In this document: positions 1 through 5,904 of the stretch, one piece after another
How the letters are laid out: every line of letters starts with the position of its first letter
Numbering within the stretch: position 1 is the first letter of the stretch
Assembly: GCA_016793585.1 (NCBI GenBank)
Contig: JAEUJR010000423.1
Coordinates: 1-9,969 of the forward strand
Reading direction: 5' to 3'
DNA length: 9,969 bases
From: Archangium sp.
GTDB lineage: Bacteria > Myxococcota > Myxococcia > Myxococcales > Myxococcaceae
The notes under the pieces: model-generated
The model's input: the letters and a program-made list of their open reading frames with translations, nothing else
Database searches by the model: none
Told to the model about the DNA's origin: nothing
Translations under genes and position numbers: made by a program

Positions 1-327
1 AATCTTGTAGAGCTGGTCGAGCGCGACGGCGACGGGCACGCGCTTCGCGGGGTCCATCGAGGGCTCTTCTTCGGTGAGGCGCTGCGTCGTGTAGTCGGCG
101 CTGTCGTAGAGCTGCTCCGTGGGCTTGAACGTCGTCTTCTCATCTGACGCCATGTAGATGCCACCGAGCGGGTAGTGCTTGAGCGACTGTCGGCCCCCGG
201 TGAGGGCGATGGTGCGCATGCCCGTGCTGCTCTCGCCGTTGAGCGTGTAGTCCCACGAGACGGTGTAGCTGCCTTCGCGAGGTGCGCACGCGGCAGCGAG
301 GAGCAGCGGGACAAGGACTCGGTTCAT
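1..327 (-). CDS. Putative lipoprotein of unknown function (3' end beyond window)
   Basis: The frame is open from an ATG at 327 to the left edge, giving 109 codons with no stop, so the C terminus is missing. The protein begins MNRVLVPLLLAAACAP, a short lipoprotein signal peptide with a Leu-rich core and predicted lipidation at Cys14. The -3 position is Ala rather than the preferred Leu, so the lipobox is slightly off consensus. The visible mature part is polar (SYTVSWDYTLNGES, later LTGGRQSLKHYPLGG) and resembles a beta-rich envelope domain; I do not recognise a family. The start is well supported: GGAGAG lies 5 bases upstream, and the ATG overlaps the TGA stop of the preceding Cys-rich lipoprotein gene as ATGA, implying translational coupling. 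It is the last visible gene of the minus-strand run starting at 3883. Function unknown; I infer only that it is envelope-anchored and made together with its neighbour. Confidence 0.8.
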   Translation of the reverse strand, partial: MNRVLVPLLLAAACAPREGSYTVSWDYTLNGESSTGMRTIALTGGRQSLKHYPLGGIYMASDEKTTFKPTEQLYDSADYTTQRLTEEEPSMDPAKRVPVAVALDQLYKI

Positions 328-674
328 GGGGGCTCTCCGGGTGGCCGTGGCTGGCTCTGACAGACGGCCGAGGTGCACTGGCAGGCCGGCTTGATGCACC
401 GCGAGGTGTCGAGCCGGGTGGGGATGATGCCGGTCGCGCCAGTCGCGGAGTCGACACCACACGCATTGACGTGGGCCGCCAGTTGGCACCGCAGCCACGT
501 CTCCATCACCATCGCGTCGCACGTCTTCCCGCGGAAGGCGGCGCAGTCGATGACGAGGCCCTTCGTGGTGCCGCAGGTGTACGCGCTGCGCTGCGCTTCA
601 CACTGGTCGAAGGCAGGGTCGGCTCCACAGCTCGAGAGCCCCAGGCTCGTTGCCAGCACCAGACGGAGTTGCAT
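324..674 (-). CDS. Small cysteine-rich putative lipoprotein, unknown function
   Basis: This encodes 116 aa from an ATG at 674. The N terminus MQLRLVLATSLGLSSC is a lipoprotein signal with lipobox LSSC and predicted lipidation at Cys16. The mature protein of about 100 residues carries ten further cysteines, at about 25, 34, 44, 52, 63, 72, 93, 98, 100 and 105. The even number suggests up to five disulfides in the periplasm or on the surface. The tail is Pro-rich. An in-frame GTG at 695 would add seven residues ahead of the signal peptide. Neither start has an ideal ribosome site (a GGAAGG sits only 1 base before the GTG and too far from the ATG), so I chose the start giving a normal signal peptide. 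It follows the histidine kinase gene by 35 bases (14 if the GTG is used) and overlaps the next lipoprotein by ATGA. Small Cys-rich lipoproteins are common in myxobacteria; I do not recognise a specific family. Confidence 0.8.
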   Translation of the reverse strand: MQLRLVLATSLGLSSCGADPAFDQCEAQRSAYTCGTTKGLVIDCAAFRGKTCDAMVMETWLRCQLAAHVNACGVDSATGATGIIPTRLDTSRCIKPACQCTSAVCQSQPRPPGEPP

Positions 675-709
675 CGGCGGGTGATTGAGCCCCACGCCTT
701 CCAGCGGCG

Positions 710-1873
710 CTACCCATGTTCATGGGTGGGCACCGAGAACGAGACCCGGGTTCCCCGAGGCAGCCGCTCGACGCGTGACGAGCCCCCGCAGGCCTGCGCG
801 CGGCGCTGAAAGTTGCGGAGCCCTCCGGTGCTGGCGAGCTCGGCGCCCTCGGGCAGCCCGCGGCCGTCGTCTTCGACCGAGACCCCGATGGCAGCGCGCC
901 ACTCGAGCCGAACCTTCACAGTCGTCGCGTGAGCGTGGCGGAGCGCGTTGCGCACGGCCTCTTGCACGAAGCGCAGCACGTCGATGCAGGCGGAGCCGGG
1001 GACGGGCCTGGCGGAGTCTTCGTCGGCGGCCTCGACCGTCACGCGCAGCCGCTCCGACGACGCTTCGGTGCAGCGTTGGCGAACCCACGCGACGAGCGCA
1101 CCCCAGGTTCGGTCCTCCTGGCGCAGCGACCACACGATGGAGCGCAGGTCGTCGATGCCCTCGCTCGCGCGGGTGGCGAGCTGCTCGAGTTCGACGCGAC
1201 CGGCGGGGTCGGACGGCAGGCGTTGCAGCAGCGCCTCGGCTTTCCACACGACCGCGGCGAGATCGGCGGCGGTGCCGTCGTGCAGGTCTCTGGCGATTCG
1301 CCGGCGATCTTCCTCGAGCTTCCACCGCACGAGCTGAGCCATGGCCTCTTCACGGCGCAGGTGGGCGCGGCTGGTGGCGACGAAGACCATCAGCGCCAGC
1401 GCGTCGACGAGCAGACACACGAGCGCGCCCGCGAAGTCACTGCGCAGCGCGAAGGCCACCGCGGCACCAATGGGCGGCACCACCACGAGGGCCCCGAGCA
1501 GCAGCCTCGCCTCGGTGATGCCGGCCTGGAGCGACGCGAAGGCGATGGTGATGAGCCAGAGTGGACTGGCCGGGCGGCCGCTCGAGGTGATGACGGTCGC
1601 GGCTCCGACTTGCAGCAGGCACGCTTCGGTGACGGCGGCGACGCGATAGAGGGTCGCCGTTTCTCCGACCGTTCGGTAGAGCACCGTCGCGATGGCAGTG
1701 GCAGTCAGGCAGGCGCCCACCCAGCGCGCAAGGGCGCTGCTCGTCAGGCCGAGGAGCGCCTCCATGCCCGGCACCTGCGGAAGCGCGCAGAGCAGCAGGC
1801 CGACGCCCGTGTGGATGACGAGGTTCTGTGGAGCGCGTTGGGCTGCGCGGAAGGCGCGGGTCGTCTCGTCCAC
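710..1873 (-). CDS. Membrane sensor histidine kinase, NarL/DesK class (HisKA_3)
   Basis: This encodes 387 aa from a GTG at 1873. Residues about 18-167 are strongly hydrophobic and form roughly five or six membrane segments with short loops and no sizeable periplasmic domain, so sensing is probably in or near the membrane. A linker at about 168-190 leads to the HisKA_3 dimerisation box RRRIARDLHDG, with phospho-acceptor His198. The HATPase_c domain follows, with N-box VQEAVRNALRHA (Asn309), G1 box EDDGRGLP (335-341) and G2-like TGGLRNFQRRA (349-359). All catalytic boxes look intact. The start lies one base after the response regulator stop (TGA-G-GTG), with GGGGTGG 7 bases upstream, so the pair is coupled and surely cognate. 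By family knowledge it autophosphorylates His198 and passes phosphate to the regulator's Asp53. The signal is unknown; the neighbouring lipoproteins are candidate accessory sensors or targets (inference). Confidence 0.93.
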   Translation of the reverse strand: MDETTRAFRAAQRAPQNLVIHTGVGLLLCALPQVPGMEALLGLTSSALARWVGACLTATAIATVLYRTVGETATLYRVAAVTEACLLQVGAATVITSSGRPASPLWLITIAFASLQAGITEARLLLGALVVVPPIGAAVAFALRSDFAGALVCLLVDALALMVFVATSRAHLRREEAMAQLVRWKLEEDRRRIARDLHDGTAADLAAVVWKAEALLQRLPSDPAGRVELEQLATRASEGIDDLRSIVWSLRQEDRTWGALVAWVRQRCTEASSERLRVTVEAADEDSARPVPGSACIDVLRFVQEAVRNALRHAHATTVKVRLEWRAAIGVSVEDDGRGLPEGAELASTGGLRNFQRRAQACGGSSRVERLPRGTRVSFSVPTHEHG

Positions 1874-1874
1874 C

Positions 1875-2501
1875 TCAGCGCCACCCCAGGCGAGTCGCGA
1901 CCGCCGCTGCCTCGGCCTTCGACGACACCTCGAGCTTGGCGTACAGGTTTCGCACGTGCATCTGTACGGTGCCGAGCGCGATGCCCAGCGCCGTGGCGAC
2001 TTCAGCATAGGCGTGGCCCCTGGCGAGCAGACGCAGCACGTCACGTTCTCGCGCCGTCAGGGCGTCAAGGCGGCGTCCATCCTCCTCTGCGGGCAGCTGG
2101 GCGACGAGGTAGCGCGCGACCTGCGCCGACATGGGCACGCCACCACCCCTTGCCTCGTCGAGGGCCTCGACGAGCCGCTCGAGGCGGGTCGACTTGAGCA
2201 GGTAGCCACGCGCTCCCGCGCGCAGGGCCTCGATGACGGTGGGCGCGTCGTCTTGAACGGTGAAGACGAGGGCCGTGGCCTCAGGGCACTGGCGGCGCAG
2301 GGCGCGCACGACGTCGATGCCGGAGCGGTCAGGGAGGCCGAGGTCGAGCAGGGCGAGCTCGACTCGCAGGCCGGCGTCGAGGGCGAACATCGCCGGCACG
2401 GCCGCGGGAAAAGCCGACACTTCATAGCCGCGCGTCGTCAGCGCTGCGCTCAGGGCTTCACGCAGGTGGCGATCGTCTTCGACGAGCAACAGACACGGCA
2501 C
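1875..2501 (-). CDS. Response regulator, NarL/FixJ (LuxR-type HTH) family
   Basis: This encodes 208 aa from a GTG at 2501. The receiver domain (about 3-120) starts CLLLVEDD with acidic residues Asp9 and Asp10, phospho-acceptor Asp53 in LLDLGLPDRSG, Thr81 and Lys103 (GYLLKS): the full phosphorylation set. The C-terminal LuxR/GerE helix-turn-helix (about 143-208) begins LTARERDVLRLLARGHAYAEVA and continues through GTVQMHVRNLYAKLEV, the recognition helix region. Longer in-frame starts exist up to 2570 but fall inside the bpt gene and add an atypical Ser/Pro tail. The GTG sits directly before the first receiver strand, 7 bases after the bpt stop, with AAGGA about 11 bases upstream. It is the output half of the two-component system with the histidine kinase immediately downstream and is expected to bind DNA as a phosphorylated dimer. 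Its targets cannot be read here; autoregulation of this operon or control of the divergent transporter is possible. Confidence 0.94.
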   Translation of the reverse strand: MPCLLLVEDDRHLREALSAALTTRGYEVSAFPAAVPAMFALDAGLRVELALLDLGLPDRSGIDVVRALRRQCPEATALVFTVQDDAPTVIEALRAGARGYLLKSTRLERLVEALDEARGGGVPMSAQVARYLVAQLPAEEDGRRLDALTARERDVLRLLARGHAYAEVATALGIALGTVQMHVRNLYAKLEVSSKAEAAAVATRLGWR

Positions 2502-2508
2502 GGCGGAA

Positions 2509-3264
2509 TCAGTCCTTGTCTTCGGGCGTGGCGACGGTGCGCTGGGCTTCGAGCCACACGGGCTCTTCATCGAGCGCGGGCCGCCCCATCAACAGCTCGT
2601 GCGGGCGAAAGCCACCTTTGTAGGTGAGCGACGGGCAGCCATCGACGCGGTAGCCCAGGTACATGTGCTGGCAGCCGAGCTCACGCGCGAGCTCCACGCA
2701 CTGCATGACGTTGCCGACGCCGGGAGACAGGCGCGCGATGTCGGGGTGGTAGAAGAAGTACGCGGCCGAGAGGCAGTCGGGGGTGACGTCGATGAGGCCG
2801 AGCGCCACCAGGCGGCCGCCGTCGTACCAGGCCATCTCGCGGCCGGTGCTCGAGGGAAACGCGAACTGCGTGGCGTACTCGTCTTCGGTGAGGTTGGTGG
2901 GCTCCCAGCCACGCGACGACTCGCGGGTGCCGTGCCAGGCGGCGTGCAGGGTGAGTCGCTCTTCGTCGATGCGCGGGCGGCCGAGCTCGACCTTGAAGCG
3001 CTTCGAGCGGCGCAGGCCGCGTCTCTGGCTCGGCGTCGGGTCGAAGCGGTGCACGTCGAGGCGAATCGAGACGCACTCCATGCACGAGGCGCAAGAGGGG
3101 CGGAAGTACGCAGGCCCGAAGCGACGCCAGCCGCGCACCACGAGCGCCTGCAGCTCCATGGGGGTGACGTCGACCATCAGCCGGTACTCGAGCGCTGCCT
3201 TCAGGTTGGGCAGGTACGAGCACTGACGGGGCTCTTCGACGAAGTGACGGACGAGCCGTGCCAC
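2509..3264 (-). CDS. bpt: Aspartate/glutamate leucyltransferase (bacterial N-end rule transferase, ATE1-like)
   Basis: This encodes 251 aa from a GTG at 3264, close to the usual Bpt length. The ATE_N domain holds CSYLPNLKAALEYRLMV (from Cys15) and YFRPSCASCMECVSIRLDV (Cys58, Cys61, Cys64), the conserved Cys pattern of the family. The ATE_C GNAT-like fold follows, with YATQFAFPSSTGREMAWYDG, LGLIDVTPDCLSAAYFFYHPD and YLGYRVDGCPSLTYKGGFRP, all hallmark motifs. By family knowledge the enzyme transfers leucine from Leu-tRNA to N-terminal Asp or Glu, marking the protein for ClpS/ClpAP degradation; databases often call it arginyltransferase. An upstream in-frame TTG (3288) overlaps the GNAT gene. 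The GTG gives MARLVRHFVEEPRQCSYLP, which looks like a normal family N terminus, 10 bases after the GNAT stop. The start choice is moderate because no strong ribosome site is visible. The location between a GNAT gene and a two-component system is notable. Confidence 0.93.
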   Translation of the reverse strand: MARLVRHFVEEPRQCSYLPNLKAALEYRLMVDVTPMELQALVVRGWRRFGPAYFRPSCASCMECVSIRLDVHRFDPTPSQRRGLRRSKRFKVELGRPRIDEERLTLHAAWHGTRESSRGWEPTNLTEDEYATQFAFPSSTGREMAWYDGGRLVALGLIDVTPDCLSAAYFFYHPDIARLSPGVGNVMQCVELARELGCQHMYLGYRVDGCPSLTYKGGFRPHELLMGRPALDEEPVWLEAQRTVATPEDKD

Positions 3265-3274
3265 GGGGCCGTTT

Positions 3275-3883
3275 CTAGCGCGCTCCAACCACGGGCGCGG
3301 GTCGGGCGATGACGGAGGGCGTCATTCTCGCGAGGCTCCACGCCTCGAACGAGAGGCGGTACAGCACGTGCGGCCGCAGGTGATGCCCCTCGGCGACGCG
3401 TGGATGCAGGAAGTCGCCCGCACTGTCGTGGGTCATGCCGAGCTTCTCCATCACGCGGCGCGACTGCCGGTTCGCGGGCACGGTGAAGGCGACGATCTCC
3501 TGCAGGCCGAGCGAGGTGAAACCGAAGGCCACGGCCGCGCGCGCAGCTTCGGTCGCGTAGCCCTGGCCCCACGCCTCACGCGAGAGCCGCCACCCGACCT
3601 CGACGCAGTCGGTGAAGGGCTCGAACGACGGCCGGCCGAGCCCGACGAAGCCGATGAACGGAGCGCCGCCTTCGACCTCGACCGCCCACAGGCCCCAGCC
3701 ATTCTGCGAGAGGAACTCCCGAATCGAGCGCGCGAAGACGTCGGTCTCGTACGGCGTGAGCAGCGACGGGAAGTAGCGGCGCACCTCGCGGTCGAGGTTC
3801 AGCGCGCGAAAGGCCGGAAGGTCGTCGTCGCGCCAGTCACGAAGGCGAAGGCGCGGCGTGGCGAGCGTGGGCACGGGAATCAT
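3275..3883 (-). CDS. GNAT-family N-acetyltransferase, RimJ/RimL-like
   Basis: This encodes 202 aa from an ATG at 3883. The opening TPRLRLRDWRDDDLPAF is the typical first strand and helix of the Acetyltransf_3 (RimJ/RimL/YjcK-type) subgroup. The acetyl-CoA pyrophosphate loop is EVGWRLSREAWGQGYATEA (about 95-113, core GQGYAT), and motif B is VPANRQSRRVMEKLGM (about 136-151). By family knowledge it transfers acetyl from acetyl-CoA to an amine, often a protein N terminus (RimJ/RimL) but also small molecules or antibiotics, so the substrate is open. After the GNAT core there is a 25-residue Arg/Pro/Ala tail (about 178-202) with no obvious domain. It is the first gene of the minus-strand run and diverges from the transporter lipoprotein across 53 bases. 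No strong ribosome site is seen upstream; the start is supported by alignment to the family's N-terminal pattern. Confidence 0.88.
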   Translation of the reverse strand: MIPVPTLATPRLRLRDWRDDDLPAFRALNLDREVRRYFPSLLTPYETDVFARSIREFLSQNGWGLWAVEVEGGAPFIGFVGLGRPSFEPFTDCVEVGWRLSREAWGQGYATEAARAAVAFGFTSLGLQEIVAFTVPANRQSRRVMEKLGMTHDSAGDFLHPRVAEGHHLRPHVLYRLSFEAWSLARMTPSVIARPAPVVGAR

Positions 3884-3936
3884 CGGGCCACGGTATCGCG
3901 CTTGCCCGCTCCACCACGAGCGCTACAAACCCGCGC
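3884..3936. promoter_or_regulatory. Divergent promoter region between GNAT-bpt operon and BMP lipoprotein gene
   Basis: These 53 bases separate two divergent start codons and must hold, or lie very near, both promoters. On the plus strand TTGCCC (3902-3907) and TACAAA (3924-3929), 16 bases apart, form a plausible sigma-70-like pair. This would start transcription at about 3935-3937, essentially at the BMP gene's ATG (3937). There is no ribosome site before that ATG, consistent with a leaderless message but not proof. No convincing minus-strand promoter can be picked. A 9-base direct repeat, ACGAGCGCT, occurs at 3916-3924 and again at 3942-3950 inside the signal-peptide codons. Promoter assignments are by eye in GC-rich DNA and are tentative. 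Confidence 0.4.
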
Positions 3937-5079
3937 ATGCGACGAGCGCTCCTGCTGATGCTGTTGGCGGTCACCGGCTGCAAGAAGGACTCGAAGGACC
4001 CCAAAGCCGAGGTGAAGCCGAAGAGCGGGCTGACGGTTGGCCTCGTCACCGACATCGGCGGGCGTGGTGATCAATCGTTCAACGACTCGGCGCTGCGCGG
4101 GCTCGAGGTGTGGGCCGCGGGCTCGACGTACAAGGGTGGCAGCTATGAGCCCATGCCTGCGGCCGCTCGCGACGCGTTGATTCCCGACGAGCTGAAGAGC
4201 CGCATCACGCCCATCGCGCTCAAGCCCATCGTGGTGCAGTCGAAGGTGCAGGAGGACTATCAGCCGAACCTGCAGCTCGTGGTCGATCAAGGCGCGGGGC
4301 TGATCATCGGCGTGGGCTTCGCGCTCGAGAATGCGGTCGAAGCGGTGGCGAAGCAGAACCCCGACTCGAAGTTCCTGCTCATCGACAGCCCGATCCTCGA
4401 CGCGAAGGGAACTCCGCAGGCGCTCAAGAACGTGCGTACGGTCGTCTTCAAGGAGCACGAAGGCAGCTTCCTCGTCGGCGCGCTCGCGGGCCTGGTCGCG
4501 AAAGAGAAGGTCGGCTTCGTCGGCGGCATGGAGATTCCCCTCATCAAGAAGTTCGAGGCCGGCTTCCGCGCGGGCGTGAAGACGACGAACCCGAAGGCGC
4601 AGGTGCTGGTGCAGTACACGGGCAGCTTCGACAACGTGCAGCACGGCAAGCAGGCCGCGGCCGATCTCGTGGCGAAGAACGCCGAGGTCATCTTTCACGC
4701 GGCGGGCAGCGACGGCACCGGCGTGATTCAGGCGGTGAAGGAAGCGAAGGACGGCGGGAAGAACGTGTTCGTCATCGGCGTCGACTCCGACCAGTCACAC
4801 CTGGCGCCGCAGGCGGTGCTGACGTCGATGGTGAAGCGTGTCGACCTCGCGGTGTGGCAGGCGATCAAAGATCTCGAGGCCGGCACCTTCACCGCCGGAG
4901 ACGGCGTCATGGGCCTCAAAGAAGGCGGCGTGACGTTCGCGCCGGTGACGCTCGAGTTCCCCGGCAAGGCCGAGGCGCTGGCGAAGGTGAAGGCGCTCGA
5001 GGCGGCCATCGTGGCAGGCACGCTCGTGGTGCCGTCGAACGAGAAGGACCTGGAAGGCTTCGCTCCGCCCGCGAACTAG
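3937..5079 (+). CDS. BMP/PnrA-family substrate-binding lipoprotein of a nucleoside-type ABC importer
   Basis: This encodes 380 aa. The N terminus MRRALLLMLLAVTGCKKD is a textbook lipoprotein signal (lipobox VTGC, lipidation at Cys15), followed by a charged Lys-rich linker to about residue 30. The BMP (PnrA/BmpA/Med) periplasmic-binding fold follows: GLVTDIGGRGDQSFNDSALRG (35-55), YQPNLQLVVDQGAGLIIGVGF (108-128), EGSFLVGALAGL (175-186), GFVGGMEIPLIKKFEAGF (193-210), HAAGSDGTGVIQAV (254-267) and VIGVDSDQ (279-286). By family knowledge these proteins bind purine nucleosides, with the Asp in GVDSDQ near the ribose. Compared with typical members it seems to carry about 25-30 extra residues between 60 and 98. 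The gene stands alone on its strand, but the ATPase and permeases needed to work with it begin at 5905, beyond an opposite-strand esterase gene. It is expected to deliver nucleosides to that complex. Confidence 0.93.
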   Translation: MRRALLLMLLAVTGCKKDSKDPKAEVKPKSGLTVGLVTDIGGRGDQSFNDSALRGLEVWAAGSTYKGGSYEPMPAAARDALIPDELKSRITPIALKPIVVQSKVQEDYQPNLQLVVDQGAGLIIGVGFALENAVEAVAKQNPDSKFLLIDSPILDAKGTPQALKNVRTVVFKEHEGSFLVGALAGLVAKEKVGFVGGMEIPLIKKFEAGFRAGVKTTNPKAQVLVQYTGSFDNVQHGKQAAADLVAKNAEVIFHAAGSDGTGVIQAVKEAKDGGKNVFVIGVDSDQSHLAPQAVLTSMVKRVDLAVWQAIKDLEAGTFTAGDGVMGLKEGGVTFAPVTLEFPGKAEALAKVKALEAAIVAGTLVVPSNEKDLEGFAPPAN

Positions 5080-5810
5080 ACCAACTGCGCGAGGTAGTGG
5101 CGGGCCTGTTTGCGCCACCACGTGTAGTCGTGCCGGCTGTCGTCACCCCAGACGCCGAGGTGATGCGGCACGCCCTTCTTCTTCAGCCACGCGCCGAGCT
5201 CGATCGTCTCGGGAATGCACCGGTTCTCGAACGGGCCGCGGCCCACCACGAGCGTGAGGTGCGTCTGCCGGCGAACACGCTCGAGCTCGTGGCCCGACAG
5301 GTTGGGCACGAAGGCGAGCGGGTCGTTGAAGTACGACGCCTCTGACGCGCCGCCACGAATGAAGCCCGAGCCGCGATACCGACCCGACATGCACAGCGCC
5401 GAGCGGAACGTCTCGGGGTGCTTCAACGCGAACAGCGACGACATCAACGCGCCCATGCTGCAGCCGGTCGCGACCATGCGCACGTGCGGCTGGTGCGTGT
5501 CTTTGCGAATGAAGGGCACCAGGGTGTCGAGAATGAAGCGCTCGTAGAGGTGGTGCCGCTGCATGCGCACGCTGAGCGGGCCCTCGGTCGAGAACGTCTG
5601 CGAGATGTTGCTCTCTGGGCAGTAGAGCTTGATGCGGCCGGCGGCGAGCAGCGGTGCGAGCGCGTCGACCATGCCGCTCTCTCGCCACTCGTGGGCCACG
5701 CCTGCGTTCGAGGGGAAGACGATGACGGGCGTTCCGTAATGTCCGAAGCACCACACGTGAGCGCGGCGACCGAGGGCGGGGCTGTCGAGGAGAAGGTGTC
5801 GAGCGGTCAT
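5076..5810 (-). CDS. Putative esterase, alpha/beta-hydrolase (esterase D / PF00756-like)
   Basis: This encodes 244 aa from an ATG at 5810. The early HVWCFGHYGTPVIVFPSNAG (18-37) is the beta-sheet entry typical of the family. The nucleophile elbow is ATGCSMGALMSSLFALKHPE (114-133) with Ser118 in G-x-S-x-G. The C terminus has DDSRHDYTWWRKQ (223-235), where His227 is the likely catalytic His, in the H-D-x-x-W-W context of this esterase group. The acid residue is not certain. There is no signal peptide, so it is probably cytoplasmic. Longer in-frame starts up to 6026 would run antisense into the ATPase gene and encode low-complexity Ser/Arg sequence, so I reject them. The substrate is unknown. 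The gene lies opposite to and between the BMP lipoprotein and its presumed ATPase. Its TAG stop overlaps the BMP TAG in a shared CTAG, and it diverges from the ATPase across 94 bases. Confidence 0.88.
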   Translation of the reverse strand: MTARHLLLDSPALGRRAHVWCFGHYGTPVIVFPSNAGVAHEWRESGMVDALAPLLAAGRIKLYCPESNISQTFSTEGPLSVRMQRHHLYERFILDTLVPFIRKDTHQPHVRMVATGCSMGALMSSLFALKHPETFRSALCMSGRYRGSGFIRGGASEASYFNDPLAFVPNLSGHELERVRRQTHLTLVVGRGPFENRCIPETIELGAWLKKKGVPHHLGVWGDDSRHDYTWWRKQARHYLAQLV

Positions 5811-5904
5811 GAAGGCGGCGATCGCACGCGGAGTGGCCTTCGCCGTCAAGTCCAAGACCAGGGAGATCGATTCTGCAAGAGTGCGCGCCGGTGACTGGTT
5901 CGAC
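5811..5904. promoter_or_regulatory. Divergent intergenic region between esterase and ABC cassette
   Basis: These 94 bases separate the esterase ATG (minus) from the ATPase ATG (plus), so promoters for both should be here unless the ATPase is read from further upstream. On the minus strand TTGACG (5849-5844) is a good -35 match, with a weak TGCGAT (5826-5821) 17 bases downstream. On the plus strand I find no convincing pair. GGTGA about 10 bases before the ATPase ATG may serve as a weak ribosome site. No clear inverted repeat or riboswitch-like structure is seen by eye. Confidence 0.35.

Noticed and set aside
929..2197. Plus-strand ORFs of 422 and 277 codons (the latter at 685-1518) over the kinase/regulator pair
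   Set aside because: Both are compositionally skewed (Arg/Ala/Gly) and antisense to genes with complete kinase and receiver motifs; no start signal or domain.
3880..4698. 272-codon antisense ORF opposite the BMP lipoprotein gene
   Set aside because: The product is a repetitive Arg/His/Leu/Ala mix without motifs, entirely opposite a gene with clear BMP motifs and signal peptide.
5097..5118. Hairpin GTGGCG/CGCCAC near the BMP-esterase junction as a terminator
   Set aside because: Only 6 bp of stem with a 10-base loop and no T-run on either strand; lies in esterase coding sequence. Too weak to call.
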